From the NCBI RefSeq assembly GCF_004361735.1, contig NZ_SNVV01000005.1, forward strand, positions 124,001 to 188,000: a stretch of 64,000 nt of DNA, written 5' to 3'. Each line of letters begins with the position of its first letter. Within the stretch, counting starts at the first letter, position 1. The stretch comes from Azoarcus indigens (GTDB taxonomy: Bacteria > Pseudomonadota > Gammaproteobacteria > Burkholderiales > Rhodocyclaceae). This document shows, one piece after another, positions 7,991 through 16,045 of the stretch. A program made the position numbers and the translations under genes. A model generated the notes under the pieces. That model ran no database searches and had not been told where the DNA came from. It saw only the letters and a program-made list of their open reading frames with translations.

Positions 7991-9205
7991 TTAACGCGCT
8001 TCGTAAGGCAGCAGGGTGGGTGCGCTCTGGTCGGCGCCGGTTGCGGCGGATCTGGCCGGATCGGAATCCAGGCTGGCGTCGAAGCCGAACAGGCTGCCGG
8101 CCCACAGGAACACCAGCCACACCAGCAGGCCGAAGGGCATGTAGCCGAAGTAACCCAGCAGCGGCATCTCGGCGAAGATGTGGATGACGTTCACGTAGGG
8201 GATGTCATACACCCAGTAATTCGGATTGGTGGCCGGCACCGGGTTGGGATTGGCGCTGCCCCAGTTCCACAGCTCCCAGAAGAAACCGTTGCACAGCGAG
8301 GCGAGCGCGATCAGCACCAGCGGCGTCCAGTTGCCCTGCGCCAGCGTAGTGAAGGGCGTCCACACGCCCTTGCGGATCAGCTGGCCGCCGATGACCACCA
8401 TGGGCCCTATCCACAGCACCCAGAACAGCGGCAGCGGCAGGAACACCATCAGCACGATCAGCGCGAAACCGGCCACCAGCAGCAGCGTGCCCGGCAGCGG
8501 CAGCCTGGGGCCGTTGGCATAGCGTGCGCCCAGCTTCGGGAAGGTGCGCAGCAGCGAGTACCACTCGAAGATCGCCGGCCACACGGTGGTGTAGGCGATC
8601 AGGAACAGCAGCACCACGGTGGAGTGGGCGAGCTCCGGCATGTGGCCGTTGGGGTAGTACCAGTTGCTGAAGACGAAGTAGTTGTAATACTCGAAGTAGT
8701 ACCAGCCGCCGACCGACACCAGCGCCGACAGCAGCAGCGTCTTCGGCTTCTTCGCCAGCAGCGAGTTGCCGTTGGAGCGGCGGTAGGCGATGCCGTCCAG
8801 CACCAGGATGAAGCCCCACCACATAGGGCTGAAGGCGTAGTAGACGAGGTCGCCGAAGGGCGTCACCCGCGCCCACATCAGCCACCAGAAGAACAGGGTG
8901 AACACCAGGCCGAGCCAGAACCACGCCGGGAAGGGCGCCTTGGGCGAGGGCGCCGGCGGTGTCACCGGGCGGAAGCCGAACAGCCGGGGGAAGAGCAGCA
9001 AGGCGCCCACTGCCAGCTCGGCCAGCAGCACCGCGAGGAAGTAATAGAGGTTGAAGGCCGGCTCCTGGGTGACGAACTCCGGCGGGAACACGCCGAACTT
9101 CGGCGGCAGATGGGTATCCGGGTAGGCGAACCAGGCGGCGACCAGCGGCAGCACGATGGTGGCGAGCACCGGCCACAGCAGGCTCCATTTGGATGGCGTA
9201 TGCAT
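7991..9205 (-). CDS. Polytopic membrane protein of unknown function
   Basis: 404 residues from an ATG with a GGAGCCCAAG site. About ten hydrophobic segments are visible. The segments and loops are very rich in Trp, Tyr and Phe (for example FFWWLMWARVTPFGD, GWYYFEYYNYFVFSNWYYPN). Conserved-looking polar residues sit in NGFFWELWNWGS. I do not recognise the family. The aromatic content suggests a membrane-embedded enzyme or cofactor-handling protein rather than a simple transporter, but this is a guess. It lies 85 bases downstream of the diguanylate cyclase on the same strand. Confidence 0.75.
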   Translation of the reverse strand: MHTPSKWSLLWPVLATIVLPLVAAWFAYPDTHLPPKFGVFPPEFVTQEPAFNLYYFLAVLLAELAVGALLLFPRLFGFRPVTPPAPSPKAPFPAWFWLGLVFTLFFWWLMWARVTPFGDLVYYAFSPMWWGFILVLDGIAYRRSNGNSLLAKKPKTLLLSALVSVGGWYYFEYYNYFVFSNWYYPNGHMPELAHSTVVLLFLIAYTTVWPAIFEWYSLLRTFPKLGARYANGPRLPLPGTLLLVAGFALIVLMVFLPLPLFWVLWIGPMVVIGGQLIRKGVWTPFTTLAQGNWTPLVLIALASLCNGFFWELWNWGSANPNPVPATNPNYWVYDIPYVNVIHIFAEMPLLGYFGYMPFGLLVWLVFLWAGSLFGFDASLDSDPARSAATGADQSAPTLLPYEAR

Positions 9206-9290
9206 CTTGGGCTCCGAGGGGTGGAGCTGGATTATCTGTTCCGGGTTATGTCGGGTGTCTAGTCGGCTTTTGGGTCGGATGTCGAATAGA

Positions 9291-10967
9291 TCACGGTGCG
9301 GTTCCGGTGAGGCCGTCGGCCAGGCCATCGCGCAGCTTGCGCCGCCGCTTGTGCTCGTACATCCGCATGTCGGCCAGCTGCTTCAGCTCGTCCTTGCCGG
9401 GGTTCTCCAGCACCCGCACCGAGCCGTAGCTGGCGCCGCTGAAGACGAAGCCGCTGTCGCGCAGTCCCTCGGCGGTGGCGCCTATCAGGGCTTCCACCCG
9501 GACGAAATCCCCGTCGGGCGCGGTGATGGCGAACTCGTCGCCGCCCAGGCGATGCAGGGTGGCTTCCTCGCCCAGCCGTTCGGCGAGGCTCACGGCGAAC
9601 AGGCGGATCAGTTCGTCGCCGCGGTGGTGGCCGAAGGTGTCGTTGTAGCGCTTGAGACCGTCCAGGTCGACGAAGGTGAGGCTGCCGGCGGCCGGCAGTT
9701 CGGCCATCGCCAGTTCCAGCGCATAGCGGTTGGGCAAGCCGGTGAGGGCGTCGGTATAAGCCACCCGCAGGTTCTCCTCGGCACGCACCAGCGCCTCGTC
9801 CTTCTCGCGGTGCAACTGGGCGAACTGGTAGGACAGCACCAGCGCCAGCAGCAGCACCTCGATGGCCACCGCCAGCAGGCCCAGGTGTTCCACGTAGAAG
9901 GCTTCGTAACCCTCCAGCCGCAACAGGGTGATGGAGGTGACGCCGGGCATGAAGAAGGCGATGTTGGCCACCAGATAGAGGCGGGCGGAGGGATTGCCGC
10001 GCAGCGCGCAGACGCTGCCGGCGCCGAGGCCGTACAGCAGGAACAGGCCGACGCCGTAGCGGTCCAGCTCCAGCGACCAGTTCGGGCGGAAGGCTGCCGC
10101 TACCACGAACATCGCCAGCACCATCAGCAGGATGCGGCTGAGGCGATGGAGGTGGGGATGGTTGTCGCGGCGTATCTCCAGCAGCGCCCGCACGAACAGG
10201 ATGTAGGCGATGTTGGAGAACAGGATGGGCACGCTGATGAGGTAGAACCAGCGGATGCCGAACAGGTCCGGGAACACCAGCAGCGCGCTGCCGTTGTAGA
10301 GCAGGTTGCCGAGGATGAAGAGGGCGTACATGCCTTCCACCGCGCGGCGGCGGGCGACGGCCAGGCTGGCGTAGTACAGGCCCAGGCCGAGGAACACGCC
10401 CAGGCACGCCAGGGTGAGGGCGTTGCCCGGCTTGATCGATGCGCGGTAGTGCGCCTGCGGCGCGAGGTAGGGCTCCGGCTGGGCAAGGAAGAAGGGCGAA
10501 TCGACCTCGGTGACCAGCAGGTATTCGCCGGCGTCCAGCTCGAAGTCGCGCCCGTGGCGGAGGAAATAGGGGTTCTCTACGCGGGAGCGGATGCCGCCCT
10601 CGGCCACCTGGGTCAGTCCCTCGGCGCCGTACAGGTGATGGCGGAAGTTGCCGATGACGCTGGAGTTGCGGAAGTCCAGCACGTAGTGGCCGGGGGTGCT
10701 CACCTGCACGCGGGCGACATACCAGAAGCGGCCACCGGTGGCTGGCAGCCGCTCCACCGCCGGCAGGCCGCGCAGTTCGGGCGGGAAGGGCCTGTCCTGT
10801 TGCAGGGTGGCGGTGGGGCGGAACCAGTTGCCGGCCAGATCCAGCGCCGCGGCGCTGGCACTCGCCGGCAGCAGCGCGAGCAGCGCCGCCGCCAGCATCA
10901 GCAGGGCGCACAAAAACGCGCCGGCGGGAGGGCGCCGGCGCGGCAGGGCTGCGGCAACGAAGGTCAT
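9291..10967 (-). CDS. 7TMR-DISM diguanylate cyclase
   Basis: 558 residues. Signal peptide, then an extracellular beta-sandwich domain (about residues 40-180, 7TMR-DISM extracellular 2 type). Seven or so membrane helices follow (about 185-385), then a short coiled coil and a GGDEF domain (about 400-545). The catalytic motif GGDEF and the upstream DGLKRYNDTFGHHRGD metal/substrate segment are intact, so it should make c-di-GMP. The RxxD inhibitory site normally five residues before GGDEF is absent, so product inhibition is unlikely. It may sense an extracellular carbohydrate-like ligand. Confidence 0.9.
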   Translation of the reverse strand: MTFVAAALPRRRPPAGAFLCALLMLAAALLALLPASASAAALDLAGNWFRPTATLQQDRPFPPELRGLPAVERLPATGGRFWYVARVQVSTPGHYVLDFRNSSVIGNFRHHLYGAEGLTQVAEGGIRSRVENPYFLRHGRDFELDAGEYLLVTEVDSPFFLAQPEPYLAPQAHYRASIKPGNALTLACLGVFLGLGLYYASLAVARRRAVEGMYALFILGNLLYNGSALLVFPDLFGIRWFYLISVPILFSNIAYILFVRALLEIRRDNHPHLHRLSRILLMVLAMFVVAAAFRPNWSLELDRYGVGLFLLYGLGAGSVCALRGNPSARLYLVANIAFFMPGVTSITLLRLEGYEAFYVEHLGLLAVAIEVLLLALVLSYQFAQLHREKDEALVRAEENLRVAYTDALTGLPNRYALELAMAELPAAGSLTFVDLDGLKRYNDTFGHHRGDELIRLFAVSLAERLGEEATLHRLGGDEFAITAPDGDFVRVEALIGATAEGLRDSGFVFSGASYGSVRVLENPGKDELKQLADMRMYEHKRRRKLRDGLADGLTGTAP

Positions 10968-11002
10968 GACTTCAATGATGGCCGAGAGGCCGGCGCTCCC
11001 GC

Positions 11003-11016
11003 GTGATCCAGGTCAT
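11003..11016. promoter_or_regulatory. CRP-like half-symmetric site upstream of the 7TMR-DISM cyclase
   Basis: GTGA-N6-TCAT lies about 35-50 bases upstream of the cyclase ATG at 10967. It resembles a CRP/Vfr-type operator with one mismatch in the second half-site. Weak evidence on its own. Confidence 0.25.
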
Positions 11017-11208
11017 GAATCCTTCTTCGTCATCGGCGCAAAAGCAATAGCGGGATTCCGATTGGATGGCTGCCGGCTGTGCGCGCGTTGTAGAAAAGCC
11101 GCGAGGACATGCGGAGGCCGGGGGGCGCGGGCGGCATTGGCGCGGCAAAGGCCGCTCGCCGGTGGCCGCGGCGGGGGAAGGCCGCAGGATGACCGGGGGC
11201 GGGGCGGC

Positions 11209-12168
11209 TTACTTGCCGCCGACCAGCGCCCGGCTCATCACGTCCAGGTTGTGCCGCATCATCGAGATGTAGTCCGGCGCCGGGCCGCCGGCGGGCGACA
11301 GCGCGTCGGAGTACAGGGTGCCGCCGACGCGGGCGCCGCCTTCGCTGCGGATGCGCTCCAGCAGGCGGGGGTCGGTGACATTCTCCAGGAACACCGCCGG
11401 CACCTTCTCGCGGCGGATCTGGGTGATCAGGCTGGCGACGCCGCGGGCGGTGGGTTCAGCGCTGTTGGCGACGCCCACCGGCGCAAGGAAGCGGATGCCG
11501 TAGGCGCGGCCGAAGTAGGCGAAGGCGGCGTGGGAGCTGACCACCTTGCGCCGTGCCGGCGGCAGCGCGCCCAGGGTGCGGCGGATGTCGGCATCCAGTG
11601 CCTGCAGGCGGGCGTCGTAGCTGGCGGCGCTGGCACGATAGGCCTCGGCGCCGGCCGGGTCGGCAGCGACCAGCGCGGCGGCGATGTTGGCGACATAGCG
11701 CCGCACGTTGGCCACGTCCTGCCAGGCGTGGGGGTCGATGCCGTGTTCGCCGTGCTGGTGGCCATGGTCGTGATCGTGGCCGTGTTCGTCCCCCGGCGCT
11801 TCCTCGGTCGTCAATGTGGCGACGCCATCGCTGGCGACCACCAGCGGGCCGCGGTAGCCGGCAGCACCGGCCAGGCGCACCAGCCAGTCGTCGAAGCCCA
11901 GGCCGTTCACCACCACCACTTTGGCGGCGCCTACCTGGCGGGCGTCCGAGGGCCGGGGCTGGAAGGAGTGGGCGTCCTCGTCCGGGCCGACCAGGCTGCG
12001 CACCGCGACGCGCTCGCCGCCTACCTGCTGCACCAGATCGCCCAGCAGGCTGAAGCTGGTGACCACCTCCAGTGGCGCCGCCTGGGCGTTGCCGAGCATG
12101 AACGGCAGCAGGGCGAGGGCGAGCAACTGGGCGCGGCAGCGGGCGAGGGCGCGGCGGAAGGCGGTCAT
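11209..12168 (-). CDS. znuA: Zinc ABC transporter substrate-binding protein ZnuA
   Basis: 319 residues with a signal peptide ending NAQA/APL. Cluster A-I metal-binding fold: the His-containing loops EDAHSFQPRPSD, IDPHAWQDVANV and VVSSHAAFAYFG are present, along with the acidic ligand region near the C-terminus. A His/Asp-rich loop (HGHDHDHGHQHGEHG, around residue 135) marks the zinc-specific branch rather than manganese. It is the last gene of the cluster, 10 bases after znuB. It binds periplasmic Zn(II) for ZnuBC. Confidence 0.93.
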   Translation of the reverse strand: MTAFRRALARCRAQLLALALLPFMLGNAQAAPLEVVTSFSLLGDLVQQVGGERVAVRSLVGPDEDAHSFQPRPSDARQVGAAKVVVVNGLGFDDWLVRLAGAAGYRGPLVVASDGVATLTTEEAPGDEHGHDHDHGHQHGEHGIDPHAWQDVANVRRYVANIAAALVAADPAGAEAYRASAASYDARLQALDADIRRTLGALPPARRKVVSSHAAFAYFGRAYGIRFLAPVGVANSAEPTARGVASLITQIRREKVPAVFLENVTDPRLLERIRSEGGARVGGTLYSDALSPAGGPAPDYISMMRHNLDVMSRALVGGK

Positions 12169-12178
12169 GGGCGTAGGC

Positions 12179-13045
12179 TCAGGATTCGAGGTGGCGGCGC
12201 AGCGGCAGGCGGCCGGCGAGCAGGCCGCCGGGTGCGGCCAGCAGGGAGGCGAAATAGACCAGGCCGCACATCAGCACGATGGCGGGGCCGGCGGGCACGT
12301 CGGCGTGGTAGGAAACCAGCAGCCCGGCGACGCCGCTGCCGAAGGCGAACAGCACCGCCAGCAGCAGCAGCGCCGGCAGGCCGCGCGCCCACAGCCGGGC
12401 GGCGGCGGCGGGCAGGATCATGATGCCCACCGCCATCAGCGTGCCCAGCGCATGGAAGCCCGCCACCAGGTTGAGCACCACCAGCACCAGGAAGCCGTAG
12501 TGCGCCACCGGCGACCAGCCGCTGACCGCGCGCAGGAAGGCGGGGTCGAAGCACTCCAGCACCAGCGGGCGGAACAGCAGGGCGAGGCCGAACAGGGTGA
12601 CGGTGGCGATGCCGGCGATGAGCAGCAGCGAGCCGTCGTCCAGCGCCAGCACCGAGCCGAACAGCACGTGCAGCAGGTCCAGGTTCTTGCCGCGCAGGGA
12701 GACGATCATGACGCCGGCGGCCAGCGACAGCAGGTAGAAGGCGGCCAGGCTGGCGTCCTCCTTCAGCACCGAGCTGCGGGTGACCAGGCCCGCGGCGAAC
12801 ACCACCACCAGGCCGGCGACGATGCCGCCCACCGTCATCGCCCCCAGCGACAGGCCGAAGGCGAGGTAGCCGAGCGCGGCCCCGGGCAGGATGGCGTGGC
12901 TCATCGCATCGCCCATCAAGCTCATGCGCCGCAGCATCAGGAACACGCCCACCGGCGTCGCCCCCAGCGACAGCGCCAGGCAGCCGGCCAGCGCGCGGCG
13001 CATGAAGCCGAAGTCGGCGAAGGGGGACAGCAGCAGTTCCGTCAT
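12179..13045 (-). CDS. znuB: Zinc ABC transporter permease ZnuB
   Basis: 288 residues with eight or so membrane helices. It carries the ABC-3 family signature around GDAMSHAILPGAALGYL and the ATPase-contact segment. The ATG at 13045 overlaps the znuC stop (ATGA), so translation is coupled. It forms the channel through which ZnuA-delivered zinc passes. Confidence 0.93.
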   Translation of the reverse strand: MTELLLSPFADFGFMRRALAGCLALSLGATPVGVFLMLRRMSLMGDAMSHAILPGAALGYLAFGLSLGAMTVGGIVAGLVVVFAAGLVTRSSVLKEDASLAAFYLLSLAAGVMIVSLRGKNLDLLHVLFGSVLALDDGSLLLIAGIATVTLFGLALLFRPLVLECFDPAFLRAVSGWSPVAHYGFLVLVVLNLVAGFHALGTLMAVGIMILPAAAARLWARGLPALLLLAVLFAFGSGVAGLLVSYHADVPAGPAIVLMCGLVYFASLLAAPGGLLAGRLPLRRHLES

Positions 13046-13824
13046 TTGTCGTCCCGGCGGCAGGCGGCGGCGTGGTCGTCGAAGGCTTCGGAGAGGTGGC
13101 GGGCGCGGTGCAGCAGCGGCTCGGTGAGCACCTCGGCGGTGGGGCCGCTGGCCACCAGCTCGCGCGCCAGCAGCAGGCAGCTGGGGAAATGGCGGCGCAC
13201 CTGCTCGAAGTCGTGCACCACCGCCAGCACCGTGCGGCCTTCCGCATGCCAGCCGAGGATGATGGCGACTAGGTCTTCCACCGTGCGCACATCGATGGCG
13301 GCGAAGGGCTCGTCCAGCAGGATCACCGGCGCGTCCTGAAGGATGAGCCGGGCGAAGCGGGCGCGTTGCAGCTGGCCGCCGGACAGCGAACCGATGGGGC
13401 GCGACTCGAAGCCGGAGAGGCCGACCGCCGCCAGGGCCGCCAGCACGCGGCGGCGGCGCCCGCCGTCTAGCCGGCCGAAGGCGCCGAGTTCGCGCCACAG
13501 GCCCATGGCCACCATATCGAATACCGAGACCGGGAAGCTATGGTCCATCTCGCCGCGCTGCGGCATGTAGGCGACGTCGCGATGCGGATCGCAGCCGAGG
13601 CGGATGGTGCCGCCTATTGGCCGCAGTTCGCCGGCCACGCCCTTCAGCAGGGTGGACTTGCCGGCGCCGTTGGGGCCGATGACGGCTACCAACGCGCCGG
13701 CAGGTATCTCGGCGCTGAGGTGATGCACCGCCGGGTGGCGGTCGTAGCCCAGCGTCAGGTCGTCGAAGGCCAGCACCGGTGGGAGGACGGGAGCGGCGTG
13801 CGCCAAGGGCAGGGCGGCGTTCAT
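13042..13824 (-). CDS. znuC: Zinc ABC transporter ATPase ZnuC
   Basis: 260 residues. Walker A GPNGAGKSTL, Q-loop MPQRGEMDH, signature LSGGQLQRARFARL, Walker B VILLDEPFAAID and the switch His in VVHDFEQV are all intact. I chose the ATG at 13824 rather than the in-frame start at 13854 because it overlaps the stop of the preceding His-rich gene as ATGA. All four zinc genes (66-aa protein, znuC, znuB, znuA) are then tightly coupled. Confidence 0.92.
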   Translation of the reverse strand: MNAALPLAHAAPVLPPVLAFDDLTLGYDRHPAVHHLSAEIPAGALVAVIGPNGAGKSTLLKGVAGELRPIGGTIRLGCDPHRDVAYMPQRGEMDHSFPVSVFDMVAMGLWRELGAFGRLDGGRRRRVLAALAAVGLSGFESRPIGSLSGGQLQRARFARLILQDAPVILLDEPFAAIDVRTVEDLVAIILGWHAEGRTVLAVVHDFEQVRRHFPSCLLLARELVASGPTAEVLTEPLLHRARHLSEAFDDHAAACRRDDK

Positions 13825-14021
13825 GCGCGCATCGCCCAGTGCAGCGTCAGCCACAGCAGGCCGCTGGCCGCGACGGCGATGGCCAGCCGCGCCGCCAGCC
13901 CGGTGCCCAGCAGGCTGCGCTTCACCTTGGGCCGTGCCGGCCGGCGCGCGTGGCTGTGGCCATGCTCATGCCCGTGGGCGTGCGGGGAAGCGGGAGACGG
14001 AGCGGCGGGAGGGGTGGGCAT
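13821..14021 (-). CDS. Small His-rich single-pass membrane protein leading the znuCBA operon
   Basis: 66 residues. N-terminal Pro/Ala segment, then a dense His cluster (PHAHGHEHGHSHA, residues 13-25), a basic stretch (RRPARPKVKR) and one C-terminal membrane helix (about residues 43-63). The positive-inside rule puts the His cluster in the cytoplasm. It overlaps znuC by ATGA and lies downstream of a perfect palindromic operator, so it should be induced with the transporter. A zinc-handling or chaperone role for ZnuBC is inferred. I know no named family for it. No strong ribosome site is visible. Confidence 0.65.
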   Translation of the reverse strand: MPTPPAAPSPASPHAHGHEHGHSHARRPARPKVKRSLLGTGLAARLAIAVAASGLLWLTLHWAMRA

Positions 14022-14124
14022 CGGGAGGGCGCCGGAGCTGGGGAAGGAGCTGAAAGGACGGGGAAAGCGGCTGGTCAGTCGGCTGGTCGGGCGATGGGGG
14101 CGTGCAAAAACGGGGGGCGAATGA

Positions 14125-14139
14125 TGCAACAGTGTTGCA
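14125..14139. promoter_or_regulatory. Probable Zur box upstream of the znuCBA operon
   Basis: Perfect palindrome TGCAACA-G-TGTTGCA lying between zur and the His-rich gene/znuCBA. The same motif recurs upstream of zur (14673-14687). Palindromes with one central base are typical Fur/Zur-type operators. Confidence 0.7.
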
Positions 14140-14161
14140 GTAAAGGCAATCCCGTCCGTCC

Positions 14162-14647
14162 TCAGCGCCGCGGCGCCGCCGCCGGGCTGGCCCGCTCCAC
14201 GCCACAGTCCGGACAGGCGCCGTGGATGACGAGCTCGGCGCGGTCCAGTTGGAAGCCGGCCGGCAGCGCTACCGCCACCGCCGGCTCCAGGCCTTCCAGG
14301 CAGATCACCTGGCCGCAGCGGTCGCAATGGAAATGGGCGTGGCGATGGCCGTCGGCGCGCAGCAACTCGAAGCGCCAGGCGCGATCGTTGCCGCTGCCGG
14401 CGATGCGCCGCGCCAGCGCCTGCTCCACCAGCCAGTCCAGCGCGCGGTAAAGGGTCACGCGGTCGTGGGCGATGTCGGCGGCGGCCAGCTCGGCGGCCAG
14501 CTCGTCGTGGCTCATCGGATGGTCGCTGGCCTGCAGGATCTCCAGCACCGCCACCCGGGTGCGGGTAACGCGGCCGCCGCGGGCGGCGATCAGCGCGCGG
14601 GCATCGGTGGGCGCGGCGTGCGTGTGGCGTGCTTCGGTCTGGGTCAT
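14162..14647 (-). CDS. zur: Zinc-responsive repressor Zur (Fur family)
   Basis: 161 residues. Winged helix (about 15-90: TRTRVAVLEILQASDHPMSH, then DRVTLYRALDWLVEQ) followed by the metal-binding dimerisation domain. That domain contains HRHAHFHCDRCGQVICLEG and a C-terminal CPDCG, the two Cys pairs of the structural zinc site. Position between znuCBA and a zinc-associated operon identifies it as Zur rather than Fur. I chose ATG 14647 by homology length; ATG 14680 is also possible, and neither has a clear ribosome site. With zinc bound it should repress both flanking operons. Confidence 0.9.
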   Translation of the reverse strand: MTQTEARHTHAAPTDARALIAARGGRVTRTRVAVLEILQASDHPMSHDELAAELAAADIAHDRVTLYRALDWLVEQALARRIAGSGNDRAWRFELLRADGHRHAHFHCDRCGQVICLEGLEPAVAVALPAGFQLDRAELVIHGACPDCGVERASPAAAPRR

Positions 14648-14672
14648 GGCAGGGGCAATTTGCGGGCGGTAT

Positions 14673-14687
14673 TGCAACATTGTAGCA
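14673..14687. promoter_or_regulatory. Probable Zur box in the zur / DUF2796 divergent promoter
   Basis: TGCAACA-T-TGTAGCA, one mismatch from the perfect palindrome at 14125-14139. It lies between the divergent starts of zur (14647) and the DUF2796 gene (14725), so one site could control both. Confidence 0.65.
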
Positions 14688-14724
14688 TTTGCCTCCTTTC
14701 CCGCCATGTCCTTCCGGTGCCGCC

Positions 14725-15270
14725 ATGAGACTGCCGCTCGCCCTCCTGCTCACCTGCTTCTGTTCTGCCGCCCATGCCCAGCATGCCGCCCATGAGCACG
14801 GGGTGGCCGAACTGCGGGTGGCGCTGGAGGGCAGGATGCTGCAGATCGAATACGCCAGCCCGCTGGATACCCTGGTGGGCTTCGAGCATGCGCCCAGCGA
14901 CGAGCGCCAGCACCGCCTGCTGGCCGAGGCGGAGGCCACGCTGCGCAACATCGGCCGCTTGTTCCGTCTGCCCGCCGCCGCCGGTTGCGTGCTGAAGACG
15001 GTGGAGTTGTCCTCGCCCTGGGCGCTGGCGCGCCAGGCGCCTGCCGCCGAGGCGGAGCATGAGCATGACCACCCGCATGCCGCCGGAGGCCATGCCGAGA
15101 TGGAGGCGGCCTACACCTTCGAATGCGACCGGCCGCAGGCGCTGGACACGCTGGAGGTGCTGGTGTTCGACGCCTTCCCGCGCACCCGCGAGGTCCGCGC
15201 CGAGCGCGTCTCCGGGCGCGGCCAGGCGGCGCAGGTGCTGAACCCGCAGCGCCGCCAGCTGCCGCTGTGA
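14725..15270 (+). CDS. DUF2796 periplasmic protein, zinc-regulated
   Basis: 181 residues with a signal peptide (cleavage near HAQ/HAAH). The mature start is HAAHEHGVAELRVALEG, the DUF2796 hallmark. A His-rich loop (EAEHEHDHPHAAGGH, around residue 115) is likely to bind zinc. It is the first gene of an operon continuing with an ABC ATPase, permease and DUF3299 protein. The same four-gene order is known as a zinc-depletion-induced, Zur-controlled operon in Pseudomonas aeruginosa (PA4063-PA4066). Its biochemical role is unknown. Confidence 0.85.
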   Translation: MRLPLALLLTCFCSAAHAQHAAHEHGVAELRVALEGRMLQIEYASPLDTLVGFEHAPSDERQHRLLAEAEATLRNIGRLFRLPAAAGCVLKTVELSSPWALARQAPAAEAEHEHDHPHAAGGHAEMEAAYTFECDRPQALDTLEVLVFDAFPRTREVRAERVSGRGQAAQVLNPQRRQLPL

Positions 15271-15337
15271 CGCCGGCCATGCGGCATGGCGAGGGACGAG
15301 GGCCGGGGCAGCCGGGCCGCCACCGGAGTAGCGCCGG

Positions 15338-16045
15338 ATGAGCGAGGCAGTGATGGTGCAGGGGCTGCGCTTCCGCTGGCCGGGCGCGGCGGCGGACTGC
15401 CTGGCGGTGGCGGATTTCCGCCTTGCCGCCGGGGAGCGGGTGTTCCTGCGCGGCCCCAGCGGCAGCGGCAAGAGCACCCTGCTGTCGCTGATCGGCGGCG
15501 TGCTGCTGCCGGACACCGGCACGGTGGCGGTGCATGGGCAGGACCTGGCGGCGCTGCCGGCGGGCCGGCGCGACCGCTACCGGGCGGACCACGTCGGCTT
15601 CGTCTTCCAGCTCTTCAACCTGCTGCCTTATCTCTCGGTGCTGGACAACATCCTGCTGCCCTGCCGCTTCTCGCCGTTGCGGACGCGGCGCCTGGCCGAG
15701 GCCGGTACCACGCCTGTAGCGGAGGCGCTGCGGCTGGCGGCGCGGCTGGACCTGGACGAGGCGCTGCTGGGCCGCAGCGCGGCGGCACTGTCCGTGGGCC
15801 AGCAGCAGCGGGTTGCGGCGGCGCGGGCGCTGATCGGCCGGCCGGCGCTGGTGGTGGCGGACGAGCCGACCTCGGCGCTGGACGCCGACCGCCAGCAAGC
15901 CTTCCTCGATCTGCTGCTGGGCGAATGCGCGGCCGCCAGCGCGGCGCTGCTCTTCGTCAGCCACGATGGCCGGCTGGCCGGGCATTTCGACCGCGTCGCC
16001 GATCTCGCCGCACTCAACCGTGCCGACGCCGGAGCGCCGCGATGA
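15338..16045 (+). CDS. ABC transporter ATPase (LolD/MacB type) of the zinc-response operon
   Basis: 235 residues. Walker A GPSGSGKSTL, Q-loop FVFQLFNLLP, signature LSVGQQQRVAAARAL, Walker B LVVADEPTSALD and switch His in FVSHDGR. The set is complete, with LSVGQ in place of LSGGQ. It belongs to the group that powers MacB/FtsX-type mechanotransmission rather than membrane import. Its stop overlaps the permease start (ATGA). The preferred partner is the permease at 16042. Confidence 0.88.
   Translation: MSEAVMVQGLRFRWPGAAADCLAVADFRLAAGERVFLRGPSGSGKSTLLSLIGGVLLPDTGTVAVHGQDLAALPAGRRDRYRADHVGFVFQLFNLLPYLSVLDNILLPCRFSPLRTRRLAEAGTTPVAEALRLAARLDLDEALLGRSAAALSVGQQQRVAAARALIGRPALVVADEPTSALDADRQQAFLDLLLGECAAASAALLFVSHDGRLAGHFDRVADLAALNRADAGAPR

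Noticed and set aside
9156-11006. Long plus-strand frame across the cyclase gene
   Set aside because: Antisense to the 7TMR-DISM cyclase, Gln/Ala/Gly/His-rich, no start context, no family pattern.
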